Positions 29,475-38,586 of a stretch of 64,000 nt of DNA are shown piece by piece. Below the pieces are notes generated by a model. It had not been told where the DNA came from. It searched no databases and saw only the letters and a list, made by a program, of their open reading frames with translations. Within the stretch, counting starts at the first letter, position 1, and every line of letters starts with the position of its first letter. Origin of the DNA: Pseudoalteromonas sp. T1lg48 (GTDB lineage Bacteria > Pseudomonadota > Gammaproteobacteria > Enterobacterales > Alteromonadaceae); contig NZ_PQCC01000018.1 in the NCBI RefSeq assembly GCF_002964785.1, forward strand, positions 434,001-498,000, in the 5' to 3' direction. A program made the position numbers and the translations under genes.

Positions 29475-30680
29475 TTATCCTTCAGACAAATGCCGCGACA
29501 CCCACCAGGTTGCCAACTGAAATACCAGGGCACAGACTAGGCAGGCCAGCAAGCCACTCACCTGATAGAGCCAACCCGACAGCAAGGTGCCAAGCAAACG
29601 ACCACTGGCGTTAGCCATATAATAGAAGCCCACATCCAAAGACACGGCATCACGGTCGGCCAGCTTCACCACCAGATAACTGTGCAGCGACGAGTTAATA
29701 GCGAATACGGCGCCAAACAGCAGCAAGCCCACGACCAAAACCCAGGTTTGTGCACTGATGCTGTCTGCCATCAGGGTCAGGGCCAACAGCAATAAGGCGG
29801 TGACCGCAGCCAGCAAACCACTGTATCGTTTCGCCTGCACAAACACCGAGTGCGCGGCGCTACGGGTAAACTTAGGCGCCATGCTTTGTACCACGCCATA
29901 GGCAATGATCCACAGCGCCATAAAGCCGCCCACCTGCTGATGCTGCCAACCCAACTGGCTAATAAAAAACACCGGTAAGGCCACCACAAACCACACATCT
30001 CGAGAGGCAAACAGGAGTAAACGGGCCACAGACAAGCGATTTAAGGCGGCGCTTTTAGAAAACACATCCCTAAATTTAGGCTTAAACTTGCTGCGCCCAA
30101 GATCCTCACCGAGCAGCAAGGAGCTCATTATAAATCCGAGTGTTACCAAGGCAATTAACGACCATACCGCGCCTTGAAACGACAACAGGGATAACAACAG
30201 GCCGCCAAGAAAGTAGCCTAAACCCTTAAGCGCATTTTTCGAGCCGGTCAGCAATGCCACCCATTGATATAAACGCCCTTGCTGCTGCTCCTTGACCACC
30301 AGCTTGATGGCGCTTTTAGCACTCATTTTATTGAGGTCCTTGGCGATACCGCTGAGCGCCTGCGCCGCCATCACCCAGGGCACGGTCAACATGCTCTTAT
30401 CCACCAAAAGCATGGCCAGGGCGCCAATTTGCAGTGCCATTCCCAGCTGCATGGTACGGTTAAGCCCGATGCGGGCACCCAGCCAGCCGCCGACCAAATT
30501 GGTGACGACGCCAAAGAACTCATAAAACAAAAACAGCATGGCTATCGCCAAGGGCGTATAACCAAGCTGATAGAAGTAAAGCACCACCAGCATTCGCAGG
30601 GCGCCGTCACTTAGGGTAAAGGCCCAGTAGTTGGCAGTGATCACCCCGTACTGCTGCAAGGGCGTTGATTTCATCATCAT
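29475..30680 (-). CDS. arsJ: Organoarsenical efflux MFS transporter ArsJ
   Basis: A 401-residue, 12-helix major facilitator. It starts with YGVITANYWAFTLSDGALRMLVVLYFYQLGYTP, the conserved ArsJ N-terminus (described, residues about 11-43). ArsJ exports 1-arseno-3-phosphoglycerate, the unstable product made when GAPDH uses arsenate instead of phosphate. The gene follows the dedicated GAPDH gene by 10 bases, with arsR in front, the known arsR-gapdh-arsJ arrangement. Three ATGs in a row make the exact start uncertain by 2 codons. Confidence 0.93.
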   Translation of the reverse strand: MMMKSTPLQQYGVITANYWAFTLSDGALRMLVVLYFYQLGYTPLAIAMLFLFYEFFGVVTNLVGGWLGARIGLNRTMQLGMALQIGALAMLLVDKSMLTVPWVMAAQALSGIAKDLNKMSAKSAIKLVVKEQQQGRLYQWVALLTGSKNALKGLGYFLGGLLLSLLSFQGAVWSLIALVTLGFIMSSLLLGEDLGRSKFKPKFRDVFSKSAALNRLSVARLLLFASRDVWFVVALPVFFISQLGWQHQQVGGFMALWIIAYGVVQSMAPKFTRSAAHSVFVQAKRYSGLLAAVTALLLLALTLMADSISAQTWVLVVGLLLFGAVFAINSSLHSYLVVKLADRDAVSLDVGFYYMANASGRLLGTLLSGWLYQVSGLLACLVCALVFQLATWWVSRHLSEG

Positions 30681-30690
30681 AGGGCCCTAA

Positions 30691-31695
30691 TTACAGACTG
30701 GCTGCCACCTTGTGCACCAACTCGGCGCTGCGGTTGGCATAACCCCACTCGTTGTCGTACCACAAGTATAGTTTCGCCTGAGTGCCGTTCACCACCATGG
30801 TTGAGAGCGCATCAACGATGCTCGAGCGCGGATCGGTGCGGTAGTCGATGGACACCAGTGGCTTTTCCTCGTAGCCCAAAATGCCTTTTAGCTCGCCTTC
30901 TGCGGCAGCCTTAAACCAAGCATTTAGCTCATGCTCCGTGGTTTCGCGATTAAGCTCGAACACACAATCCGTGATTGAGGCATTGGCCAGCGGTACACGA
31001 ATGGCGTGACCGTTAAGCTTGCCCTTAAGCTCGGGGAAAATATGGGTAATGGCGGTTGCCGACCCGGTCGTGGTGGGGATCAGGCTCATACCACAGGCGC
31101 GAGCGCGGCGCAGATCCTTGTGTGGCGCATCCAAAATGGTTTGCGTATTGGTGATATCGTGCACCGTGGTCATTGAGCCATGCTTAATGCCGATATTGTC
31201 CTGCAGTACCTTAACCACGGGAGCCAAACAGTTGGTGGTACAGGAAGCAGCTGTCACAATATCATGCTCATCGCCCTTATAAAGGTGATCATTCACCCCC
31301 ATGACGATATTGAGCACGCCCTCTTCTTTAACCGGCGCCGTTACTACAACTTTTTTAACCCCTTGATCCAAATATTGCTGTAACAAAGCTCGGGTTTTCA
31401 TTTTCCCCGAGGCTTCAATCACAATATCGCATCCAGACCAGTCGACCTCGGCGATGGTTTTATATTGTGAACAACTTAGACTTTGGCCATTAACCTGCAT
31501 CTGCCCATCGCTGGCGCTTGGAGCGTGATGCCAACGCCCGTGCACCGAATCAAATTCTAATAAGTGCGCCAGAGTAGCCGCATCGCCGGCGGGGTCGTTG
31601 ATCTGAACAAACTCGAGCTCGGGCCAGTCGAAGGCGGCGCGCATAATCAGCCGCCCCATGCGACCAAAACCGTTGATCCCTACTTTGATTGTCAT
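30691..31695 (-). CDS. ArsJ-associated glyceraldehyde-3-phosphate dehydrogenase
   Basis: A 334-residue GAPDH with the NAD-binding start [15 protein letters not shown] and the active-site Cys in [11 protein letters not shown] (about 150). It also shows the [11 protein letters not shown] signature near the end. Located between arsR and arsJ, it is best read as the arsenate-processing enzyme that forms 1-arseno-3-phosphoglycerate for export. A separate gapA with only moderate similarity lies 0.5 kb away. The ATG at 31695 has AAAGGAG 7 bases upstream; a longer frame would begin inside the arsR end without homology. Confidence 0.94.
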   Translation of the reverse strand: MTIKVGINGFGRMGRLIMRAAFDWPELEFVQINDPAGDAATLAHLLEFDSVHGRWHHAPSASDGQMQVNGQSLSCSQYKTIAEVDWSGCDIVIEASGKMKTRALLQQYLDQGVKKVVVTAPVKEEGVLNIVMGVNDHLYKGDEHDIVTAASCTTNCLAPVVKVLQDNIGIKHGSMTTVHDITNTQTILDAPHKDLRRARACGMSLIPTTTGSATAITHIFPELKGKLNGHAIRVPLANASITDCVFELNRETTEHELNAWFKAAAEGELKGILGYEEKPLVSIDYRTDPRSSIVDALSTMVVNGTQAKLYLWYDNEWGYANRSAELVHKVAASL

Positions 31696-31721
31696 CTCTG
31701 TCTCCTTTGGGTCTATTAACC

Positions 31722-32066
31722 CTAATTGCAGCATGAAGCCTGGCGTTCAGGCCTGGCTCCCATATTGTCTAAACCGGTTAAGGCCGCCGCCAACAGGTGT
31801 GGATTCTCGCTTAATGTAGTGTCTAATACCTGACGTTGCCACGCAGGCATATGCTCATTGATACGGTAATACACCCACTGTTTATGTTTGCGTGTACGCA
31901 ACATCTGCGCCTCTTTTAACAGCGCCAAATGACGGGATATTTTGGGCTGGCTCAGGGCTAAGGCACTGACCAGTTCGCACACACACAGCTCCTGCTCGTG
32001 GAGGATCAACAAGCAGATAAGTAGGCGGGTATCGTCGCTTAGGGCTTTAAAAAAGTTAACGGCCAT
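31722..32066 (-). CDS. arsR: ArsR-type metalloregulator
   Basis: A 114-residue winged-helix repressor that releases DNA on binding As(III). The metal site is ELCVCEL (Cys29/Cys31 region) in the first helix, and [18 protein letters not shown] is the recognition helix. The C-terminus carries a further Cys pair (ASCCN), which may add arsenic ligands. First gene of arsR-GAPDH-arsJ. An inverted-repeat operator sits 16 bases ahead of its start codon and a very long palindrome just beyond. Confidence 0.95.
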   Translation of the reverse strand: MAVNFFKALSDDTRLLICLLILHEQELCVCELVSALALSQPKISRHLALLKEAQMLRTRKHKQWVYYRINEHMPAWQRQVLDTTLSENPHLLAAALTGLDNMGARPERQASCCN

Positions 32067-32081
32067 CGTGTATATATGAAA

Positions 32082-32098
32082 ATTCGTATATTGCGAAT
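32082..32098. promoter_or_regulatory. Probable ArsR operator
   Basis: ATTCG-TATATTG-CGAAT inverted repeat immediately upstream of arsR. The arms match the ATTCG/CGAAT half-sites commonly bound by ArsR-family repressors. Confidence 0.65.
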
Positions 32099-32106
32099 AC
32101 TAGCCC

Positions 32107-32144
32107 AGCTTATGTATATACGCAATAACGTATATACATAAGCT
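32107..32144. promoter_or_regulatory. Perfect 16-bp-arm palindrome upstream of arsR
   Basis: The arms AGCTTATGTATATACG and CGTATATACATAAGCT are exact complements around the 6-base spacer CAATAA. There is no T run, so it is not an ordinary terminator. It lies between the arsR operator and the gapA terminator. Confidence 0.75.
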
Positions 32145-32161
32145 GTTCAAAACGAGGGCAT

Positions 32162-32187
32162 AAAAAAAAGCCGCTCTAGGCGGCTTT
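32162..32187 (-). terminator. Terminator of the edd-eda-gapA operon
   Basis: Hairpin AAAGCCGC-TCTAG-GCGGCTTT followed on the minus strand by a run of eight T, about 19 bases after the gapA stop. Confidence 0.88.
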
Positions 32188-32205
32188 GACATAACAACAA
32201 TGGAA

Positions 32206-33210
32206 TTATAAAAACTTGGCGAGGTTTTGCACCTGATCCAACATGCGGTTAGAAAAACCCCACTCGTTATCGTACCAGGCCATCACCTTAACCAATTTAC
32301 CATCCACCCGGGTTTGTGTGGCATCGAATACCGATGACGCCGGGTTGTGGTTGAAGTCGATAGACACCAGCGGCAGCTCATTGTAGGCCAACACCTCGGC
32401 CATAGCACCTTCAGAGGCGGCCTTCACCGCGGCATTGACCTCGTCGATACTGGTTTCGCGCTTGGCAATAAAGGTTAAATCTACCAAGGACACATTAATG
32501 GTGGGCACACGCACCGCCATGCCGTCGAGCTTACCGGCTAATTCCGGCAGCACCAAACCCACCGCCTTAGCAGCACCGGTTTTGGTCGGGATCATCGACT
32601 GCGTGGCACTGCGCGCCCGATATAGATCCGGATGATAAACGTCTGACAGATTTTGATCATTGGTATAGGCATGAATGGTGGTCATGCTGCCCTGCTCTAT
32701 GCCGATGGCATCATTTAACGCTTTGGCCACTGGAGCCAAACAGTTGGTGGTGCAGGACGCATTAGAAATAATGCTGCACTGAGCATTAAGCACTTGGTCG
32801 TTAACGCCATGCACCACGGTAGCATCCATGTCGGTGCCCGGAGCGGAGACTATCACCTTCTTGGCGCCCGCTTCGATATGCTTGGCCGCCGCTTCCCGAC
32901 TGGTAAAAAGACCGGTACATTCCAAGACGATGTCCACGCCCAGTTGCGCCCACGGCAAGTTTGCCGGATCGCGCTCCTGCACCAACTTGATTTCATCATT
33001 GCCAATCAGCATCACATCATCTTGCAAGCTGACCTTTTTCGAAAACTGCCCGTGTACCGAATCAAATTGGGTCAGGTGTGCATTAACATGAGCCGGTGCC
33101 AAGTCATTGATGGCAACGATGGCGATAGTCTCATTGCGACCCGATTCATAGAGCGCACGTAGGGTGTTACGACCGATACGACCATAACCATTGATAGCTA
33201 CTTTAATCAT
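32206..33210 (-). CDS. gapA: Glyceraldehyde-3-phosphate dehydrogenase, type I
   Basis: A 334-residue NAD-dependent GAPDH oxidising glyceraldehyde-3-phosphate. It has [14 protein letters not shown] at the N-terminus, the active-site Cys in [13 protein letters not shown] (about 153), and the family end [13 protein letters not shown]. It follows eda by 14 bases, so it is the last gene of edd-eda-gapA and receives the glyceraldehyde-3-phosphate released by KDPG aldolase. The start at 33210 has GGGGAGAG upstream; a longer reading would add five residues without homology. Confidence 0.95.
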   Translation of the reverse strand: MIKVAINGYGRIGRNTLRALYESGRNETIAIVAINDLAPAHVNAHLTQFDSVHGQFSKKVSLQDDVMLIGNDEIKLVQERDPANLPWAQLGVDIVLECTGLFTSREAAAKHIEAGAKKVIVSAPGTDMDATVVHGVNDQVLNAQCSIISNASCTTNCLAPVAKALNDAIGIEQGSMTTIHAYTNDQNLSDVYHPDLYRARSATQSMIPTKTGAAKAVGLVLPELAGKLDGMAVRVPTINVSLVDLTFIAKRETSIDEVNAAVKAASEGAMAEVLAYNELPLVSIDFNHNPASSVFDATQTRVDGKLVKVMAWYDNEWGFSNRMLDQVQNLAKFL

Positions 33211-33224
33211 CTTCACTCTCCCCA

Positions 33225-33848
33225 TTAATTATTTAGTTGGCTGGCTTGGCGTGCAAGTTCTTCGATGGCTTGCCAGTCCTTATTTGCGATTAATGTTTTA
33301 TCCAGCATCCAGGTTCCACCGACACAGACCACGTTGTCTAATGCCAGGTACTCGGGCGCACTCGCCAGGCTGATGCCGCCGGTGGGGCAAAATTTGACAC
33401 CGGGTAAAGGGCCACCGATGGACTTAAGCATGGCCGTACCACCCGCTGCGGCTGCGGGGAAAAACTTTAAAAAAGAGAAGCCACGTTCGGCGAGCCTCAT
33501 TACTTCGCTTGGCGTGGCCGCTCCGGGCAAGAAAGGGGTGTCACTTTGGCTGGCCAAAGCGAGTAATTCGTCGTTAACGCCCGGGCTTACCATAAAGTCG
33601 GCACCGGCGTTGATGGATGCTTCAAAGGTGGCCTTGTCGATCACCGTGCCGGTTCCAACATAGGCTTGGGGCACGGTTTCTTTCATGATTTTTACCGCCT
33701 CGGCCGCCACCGGCGTGCGCAGGGTAATTTCCAGCGCACGTAATCCGCCCTTGTATAGAGCCTGAGCTAAAGGAGCTGCATCTTCAAGGCGCTCTATTAC
33801 CACCACAGGGACCACGGGGGCCGATGTTAAAATCTGTTCTATTGTCAT
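33225..33848 (-). CDS. eda: 2-dehydro-3-deoxy-phosphogluconate (KDPG/KHG) aldolase
   Basis: 207-residue class I aldolase that splits KDPG into pyruvate and glyceraldehyde-3-phosphate. It shows the [15 protein letters not shown] start, LEITLRTP with the catalytic Glu (about 45), GTGTV, the Schiff-base Lys in SFLKFFPA (about 133), and [15 protein letters not shown] for phosphate binding. It lies 26 bases after edd with its own GAGGA ribosome site. Length is as expected for the family. Confidence 0.96.
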   Translation of the reverse strand: MTIEQILTSAPVVPVVVIERLEDAAPLAQALYKGGLRALEITLRTPVAAEAVKIMKETVPQAYVGTGTVIDKATFEASINAGADFMVSPGVNDELLALASQSDTPFLPGAATPSEVMRLAERGFSFLKFFPAAAAGGTAMLKSIGGPLPGVKFCPTGGISLASAPEYLALDNVVCVGGTWMLDKTLIANKDWQAIEELARQASQLNN

Positions 33849-33874
33849 GTAAAAATCCTCATTCCCAGTGACGT

Positions 33875-35737
33875 TTATTCTTGTTCGTAGGCCGGTGCAA
33901 AGGCACTGGCTCCTAAATCAGCGCTGCTGACAATATTTCTAAATCCGGCAAACAACTCGCGGCCGGTGCCAAAGGTGGCGCCGCTGTGCACCAATTCGAT
34001 ATCCCGTGCGGCCAGCTCTTCGTCACTGACATGCACTTTCAGTACGCCGTTTGGTGCATCCAGAGTCAATAAATCGCCGTCTTTTATCTTGGCTATCATG
34101 CCCCCTTCAACCGCTTCCGGCGCCAAGTGAATGGCGGCGGGAACCTTGCCCGAAGCACCGGACATACGCCCGTCGGTAACGATCGCCACCTTGAAGCCCT
34201 GATCCTGCAAGCTGGCCATGACCGGAGTAAGCTTATGCAGCTCCGGCATGCCCTTCGCCTTGGGGCCCTGCTCTTTAATGACGGCGATAAAATCCTGGTT
34301 TAATTCACCACGGGCAAAGGCACTTTGCAGTGAGCCCTGATCGGAAAATACCTTGGCCGGCGCGCTTACCACCTGATGTTGCTCCTGCACCGCGGAAACC
34401 TTGATCACCGCCTTGCCGAGATTGCCGGTCAATAGTTGCAGGCCGCCGCTGCGGTTAAATGGGTTCTCTGCGGGGCGTAATACGTCTTGATCATGGGATT
34501 GTTCGGCGCAAGGCACCCATTTGACCTTGGCTGGGCCAGTGCTGTCAGAGACGATTAAATTCACATCTTTATCCAAACGTGGCTCCGTGGTATAGGCTTC
34601 AAGCCCCTCGCCCAGTATGGTTTTTACATCATTGTGTAACAGGCCTTTGGCCAGCAGTTGCTGCATCAAATAGCCCATGCCGCCGGCGGCCTGGAAGTGG
34701 TTTACATCGGCCGAGCCGTTGGGGTAAATGCGAGTTAACAGAGGCACTACTTCCGAGAGGTCCGCCATGTCTTTCCAGGTCAGCTCTACGCCTGCGGCCT
34801 TGGCCATGGCCACCAAGTGGATGGCATGGTTGGTTGAGCCGCCGGTGGCCAACAAGCCAACCAGACCATTGATAATGGTTTTTTCACTCATCACCTCGGC
34901 CATGGGCACCGCATTCTTACCATTAACTAACTGTTTAAGCATGGTCTCTACCGCATGCGCGGTCAAACCATCACGTAACTCGGTGTAAGGGTTGATAAAA
35001 GAGCTGCCCGGCAAATGCAGGCCCATGATTTCCATCAACATCTGATTTGAATTCGCGGTGCCATAAAAGGTGCAGGTGCCGGCGCTGTGATACGACTCGC
35101 TTTCGGCCTTTAACAGCTCTTCGCGACTGACCAGGCCCTGAGCGAATTTTTGTCTTACGCGGGCTTTTTCTTTGTTCGGAATTCCCGAAGGCATAGGCCC
35201 AGCAGGAAGGAAGAATACCGGCAAATGGCCAAATGATAAGGCGCCGATGACCAGTCCTGGAACGATTTTGTCGCATACACCAAGACAAAAGACACCATCG
35301 AATACATCGTGTGATAAGGCGATGGCCGTTGACATGGCAATGACATCTCGAGAAAACAGCGATAAATCCATGCCGTCTCGGCCTTGAGTCACGCCGTCAC
35401 ACATGGCCGGCACGCCGCCGGCAACTTGCGCGGTGGCATCAAATTTGGTGGCGATCTGCTTGATCAGCTCCGGGTATTCTTTGTAAGGCACATGGGCGGA
35501 CAACATGTCGTTGTAGGAGTTGATAATGGCTAAATTTGGTTTTTCGTCGCCGCTGAGGCGGGCCTTATCGTCGCTACTGCAGGCCGCCATCACGTGGGCG
35601 AGGTTGCCACATCCGATACCGGCACGGACGCGCGTTTGTGATTTGGCCGCTTGCATGCGAGCCAAATAGGCGGCACGGCTTTCTTTACTGCGTTCGATAA
35701 CCCGTTCGGTGACTTCTTTAATGCGCGGATGCAACAT
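33875..35737 (-). CDS. edd: 6-phosphogluconate dehydratase
   Basis: A 620-residue [4Fe-4S] dehydratase of the IlvD/Edd family converting 6-phosphogluconate to KDPG. The iron-sulfur Cys are visible in [11 protein letters not shown] (about 155), [10 protein letters not shown] and [30 protein letters not shown] and [17 protein letters not shown] are further signatures. First gene of edd-eda-gapA. Two identical operators lie 130-180 bases upstream. Confidence 0.96.
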   Translation of the reverse strand: MLHPRIKEVTERVIERSKESRAAYLARMQAAKSQTRVRAGIGCGNLAHVMAACSSDDKARLSGDEKPNLAIINSYNDMLSAHVPYKEYPELIKQIATKFDATAQVAGGVPAMCDGVTQGRDGMDLSLFSRDVIAMSTAIALSHDVFDGVFCLGVCDKIVPGLVIGALSFGHLPVFFLPAGPMPSGIPNKEKARVRQKFAQGLVSREELLKAESESYHSAGTCTFYGTANSNQMLMEIMGLHLPGSSFINPYTELRDGLTAHAVETMLKQLVNGKNAVPMAEVMSEKTIINGLVGLLATGGSTNHAIHLVAMAKAAGVELTWKDMADLSEVVPLLTRIYPNGSADVNHFQAAGGMGYLMQQLLAKGLLHNDVKTILGEGLEAYTTEPRLDKDVNLIVSDSTGPAKVKWVPCAEQSHDQDVLRPAENPFNRSGGLQLLTGNLGKAVIKVSAVQEQHQVVSAPAKVFSDQGSLQSAFARGELNQDFIAVIKEQGPKAKGMPELHKLTPVMASLQDQGFKVAIVTDGRMSGASGKVPAAIHLAPEAVEGGMIAKIKDGDLLTLDAPNGVLKVHVSDEELAARDIELVHSGATFGTGRELFAGFRNIVSSADLGASAFAPAYEQE

Positions 35738-35869
35738 AGTTCTGCTCTTTCTTGCCAGTTAGTGGATAAAAGGCTCAGCACTTCAGTACAGACTCCTCCC
35801 ACTGAGGTACTGAGCAGCTTTGATTACCCGTTCAAAGGTACGCTGTCAACTTGTCTCTCACAACCAAGC

Positions 35870-35883
35870 TGACACCGGTGTCA
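35870..35883. promoter_or_regulatory. LacI-type operator TGACACCGGTGTCA (copy 1, edd promoter)
   Basis: Perfect 14-base palindrome with a central CG, the hallmark of LacI-family operators. It is one of three identical copies, all flanking glucose-catabolism genes. Its centre is 33 bases from copy 2, about three helical turns. Confidence 0.8.
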
Positions 35884-35902
35884 GAGCATTAACTCACAAC
35901 CG

Positions 35903-35916
35903 TGACACCGGTGTCA
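35903..35916. promoter_or_regulatory. LacI-type operator TGACACCGGTGTCA (copy 2, edd promoter)
   Basis: Second exact copy of the palindrome upstream of edd, on the same helix face as copy 1. Confidence 0.8.
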
Positions 35917-36046
35917 ACCTTCCTTGTAAATTTAGTCTAAAAAATCTATGTTGCGAGTTTTTGACTTTTACTGTTTGCCTTAACTTAAGCCAAAAAGAGC
36001 CCGGTAAAGATAGACACGACCTCACTCAGTCTGTGGCCCAAAAACA

Positions 36047-36084
36047 AAAAACCAACACCTGGTTTGACCCGGGTGTTGGTTTTT
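36047..36084 (-). terminator. Terminator of the glk-lacI operon
   Basis: Arms AAAAACCAACACC and GGTGTTGGTTTTT enclose a 12-base loop. The structure lies 27 bases past the LacI regulator stop and could act in both directions. Confidence 0.82.
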
Positions 36085-36111
36085 AATTTCCGTGCAATTG
36101 GGATTAAATCG

Positions 36112-37149
36112 TTAGGATTTCGGCGCTGCGGTAGACTCACGACAAATCAGTTTGGCTTCCAAGGTGATCTGCAGTGGCTCTTTTTGCTGCTCCTCATCAC
36201 CGTTGTCACCCTGATTGATCTGCTCAATAAGATGCTCAACCGCCAACCTTGTCATTTCTTCTACCGGCTGGGCTATGGTGGTCAGCCCCGGCCAGATATG
36301 GCGCGCAATCGGGGCATTGTCAAAACCGGCAATGGCAATGTCGTCGGGCACCTTTAAGTTCATCTGCGTGGCCGCCTTGAGCACCGCCGCCGCCATGTAG
36401 TCGTTCGACGCAAACACGGCTGTCGGTCTGGGGTTTAAATGCAAAATGGTTTCGGCACTGTCGGCACCGGAGTGATAGGAGAAGTTCCCCTCCTCCACAA
36501 GCCGCTCCTGATACTCGATACCATGTTGAGCCAGGGCTCGGCGATAGCCATTAAAGCGCTGCTCGGTGGCACTGTGATCCGGGTGACCCTTGATAAAGGC
36601 GATGTCTTTATGGCCAAGCTTAATAAGCAGCTCGGTTATCTCAAACGCGCCCTGCTCATCATTGCTGCGCACCGAAATCGAATCATCATCGAGTTTCACT
36701 GACGCAACACGGGCAAAGGGCACCTTTTTCTGGCGCAAAAATGCCACTAATTCGCCATGATCGGAAAACGGTGGTGTTAACACCAAACCGTCAAGTCGCG
36801 AGGTTTGCAATAACTGTTCTATATTATCGAGCAACGCCTGGCCACGCAGTTCACAAGGGTGGATCAACAAATTGAAACCATGCTGATGACAGGCCGCCAA
36901 GGCTCCGCTTTGTAAGCGGGTGATATAACTCTTGGACGGGTTATCATACAGGCAGGCAATAATAAAGCTGCGATTACGGGCCAGTCCGCGGGCAATAGGG
37001 TTCGGTGTATAGTCGAGCTCTTTAAATGCCTTTAGCACCTTTTCCCGGGTTACGTCACTGACATTGGGCTCGTTATTAAGCACCCGGGAGACGGTCTTTT
37101 TCGATACACCAGCATAGCTAGCAACACTGTTTATAGTTATCTTTTTCAT
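36112..37149 (-). CDS. LacI family regulator of glucose/Entner-Doudoroff genes
   Basis: A 345-residue LacI/GalR regulator. The N-terminal helix-turn-helix and hinge read SVASYAGVSKKTVSRVLNNE and KAFKELDYTPNPIARGL. The periplasmic-binding-protein-like sensor domain follows (about 60-330), with AIAGFDNAPIARHIWPGLTTI near the end. Encoded 18 bases after glk and opposite edd, it most plausibly binds the TGACACCGGTGTCA sites and represses edd-eda-gapA and its own glk operon until a sugar phosphate or glucose is present. The effector is unknown; assignment of operator to regulator is by position. Confidence 0.9.
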   Translation of the reverse strand: MKKITINSVASYAGVSKKTVSRVLNNEPNVSDVTREKVLKAFKELDYTPNPIARGLARNRSFIIACLYDNPSKSYITRLQSGALAACHQHGFNLLIHPCELRGQALLDNIEQLLQTSRLDGLVLTPPFSDHGELVAFLRQKKVPFARVASVKLDDDSISVRSNDEQGAFEITELLIKLGHKDIAFIKGHPDHSATEQRFNGYRRALAQHGIEYQERLVEEGNFSYHSGADSAETILHLNPRPTAVFASNDYMAAAVLKAATQMNLKVPDDIAIAGFDNAPIARHIWPGLTTIAQPVEEMTRLAVEHLIEQINQGDNGDEEQQKEPLQITLEAKLICRESTAAPKS

Positions 37150-37167
37150 CGTTGACTAGTATCTTCC

Positions 37168-38229
37168 TTAATCGCCTTGCCCGGTTGGGGAACCCGTCGG
37201 GGACCCCATTTGGGAGACCGATTGGTAACCCTGATGGATACAGGCGGCGGCCCCAATAAAGGGGATATGTTCTTGGCATACCAAGGTGACAGGGATTTGA
37301 CTGTTATACTGCGACATCACCCCTTTAGCAATAAATCGTTCATTAAATCTGCTATTTAGCAGGCGCTGTTGCATTCGAGGTAAAATGCCACCGCCGATAA
37401 ACACTCCGCCTAGGGCACCAAAACTTAAAGCAATATCGCCGGCAACGCTGCCGAGCCAATCACAAAAGTGGTTCAAGGTGCGATCGGCAATCATGCATTG
37501 TTTATTTTCTGCCAATGCCGCTATCTGCGCCGCATCGATATCTTCCACCTGCTTTCCATGCACCTTGGCCATGGCTCGGTATAAACGGGCAATACCCGGG
37601 CCGGCAAAAACATTTTCCACCGACACATGCTGCAGATCTTCACGCAATACATTATGCAGCTGACGATCCAGTTCGGTGACCGGAGCCAAACTGATGTGCC
37701 CCGCTTCACAACTCATGACTGCCTGTTGACCTTGCGAGCGCACCAGGCAAGCGGCGCCAAAACCGGTGCCAGGGCCGAACACGGCGATATTGGCATGCGC
37801 CTGGGCAATGCCCTGTTTCACGCAGATATTATCGCGTTCATTCAAGTAAGGGGCGGCATAAGCAAAAGCGGCGAAATCATTGATCACCTGTAAATTGGCA
37901 AAACCAAAACGCGCCTTGAGCTGGTTGACGTTAAATTGCCAACCCAGGTTTGTGAGTGTCACCTCCTCGCCCTTAACCGGACCGGCTACGGCAAGACAGG
38001 CTCGGGTAATGCTGATGGCGTTAACCTGAGATAAATAGGCATCGACCGCATCTTCGAAAGATTTAAATTCGCAGCTTGGAAAGGTGTGCTGGTGATCGAT
38101 AGCGAAAGCGTTACTGCTACTGCAATAATCGGTAATTAACGCAAAACGGGCGTTCGTGCCGCCAATGTCGGCGACTAAAATAGGTGCAAAAGCCACCTTG
38201 CTACCTGCCTGTGGACCTGATGAGCTCAT
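37168..38229 (-). CDS. glk: Glucokinase
   Basis: ATP-dependent hexokinase making glucose-6-phosphate, 353 residues. It has the ATP phosphate-binding VADIGGTNARFAL (about 19-31), the catalytic Asp in VINDFAAFAYAAPYL, GPGTGFGAACLV, and the EAGHISLAP segment. The C-terminus carries a short, low-complexity GSPTGSPTG tail. First gene of glk-lacI, with an operator copy about 210 bases upstream. It fits the absence of PTS genes here: glucose enters unphosphorylated. Confidence 0.93.
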   Translation of the reverse strand: MSSSGPQAGSKVAFAPILVADIGGTNARFALITDYCSSSNAFAIDHQHTFPSCEFKSFEDAVDAYLSQVNAISITRACLAVAGPVKGEEVTLTNLGWQFNVNQLKARFGFANLQVINDFAAFAYAAPYLNERDNICVKQGIAQAHANIAVFGPGTGFGAACLVRSQGQQAVMSCEAGHISLAPVTELDRQLHNVLREDLQHVSVENVFAGPGIARLYRAMAKVHGKQVEDIDAAQIAALAENKQCMIADRTLNHFCDWLGSVAGDIALSFGALGGVFIGGGILPRMQQRLLNSRFNERFIAKGVMSQYNSQIPVTLVCQEHIPFIGAAACIHQGYQSVSQMGSPTGSPTGQGD

Positions 38230-38248
38230 TGTCGTTTCTCTTTTTTAA

Positions 38249-38325
38249 TTTATACCAAGTCTTGGGGTCGTCTGGGGTTATCCAGTGACATAGCTTGTAC
38301 CCACCATTGACTTACTTGGTATAAA
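38249..38325. repeat. 77-bp element bounded by 12-bp inverted repeats
   Basis: TTTATACCAAGT at 38249-38260 is the exact reverse complement of ACTTGGTATAAA at 38314-38325. The element sits between glk and the second LacI gene. TATACCAA-ended palindromic units are scattered in many marine gammaproteobacterial genomes, so it may be a miniature mobile or REP-like element. No clear target-site duplication is visible. Confidence 0.5.
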
Positions 38326-38437
38326 CTTATTAAGTTTATGTTAGCAGTTCTTTTTTCGCGCTACTGAAAAAAGTGCTGCCCGGGCAGCGGGCAGCCAAAC
38401 CGTTTTGTGACAACAAAATGATAAAACGCCAACATTA

Positions 38438-38451
38438 TGACACCGGTGTCA
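38438..38451. promoter_or_regulatory. LacI-type operator TGACACCGGTGTCA (copy 3, glk/lacI gap)
   Basis: Third exact copy of the palindrome, placed between glk and the divergent LacI gene. It could control either. Confidence 0.75.
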
Positions 38452-38586
38452 GATGAGGATCAATAAAAATTTTCAGTTCGCCGGAAAAATAATGCAAAAT
38501 GCGCCCCCTATTAAATCCGTAGGCTGCGTGCTGAACGCACAACTATCAGTTTTAACTGGGTTGGTTACCAACCCATGAGGAAGTAC

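Noticed and set aside
35738..36111. HexR-type operator before edd
   Set aside because: No TGTARTWWWAYTACA-like site was found; the LacI palindromes explain the region better.
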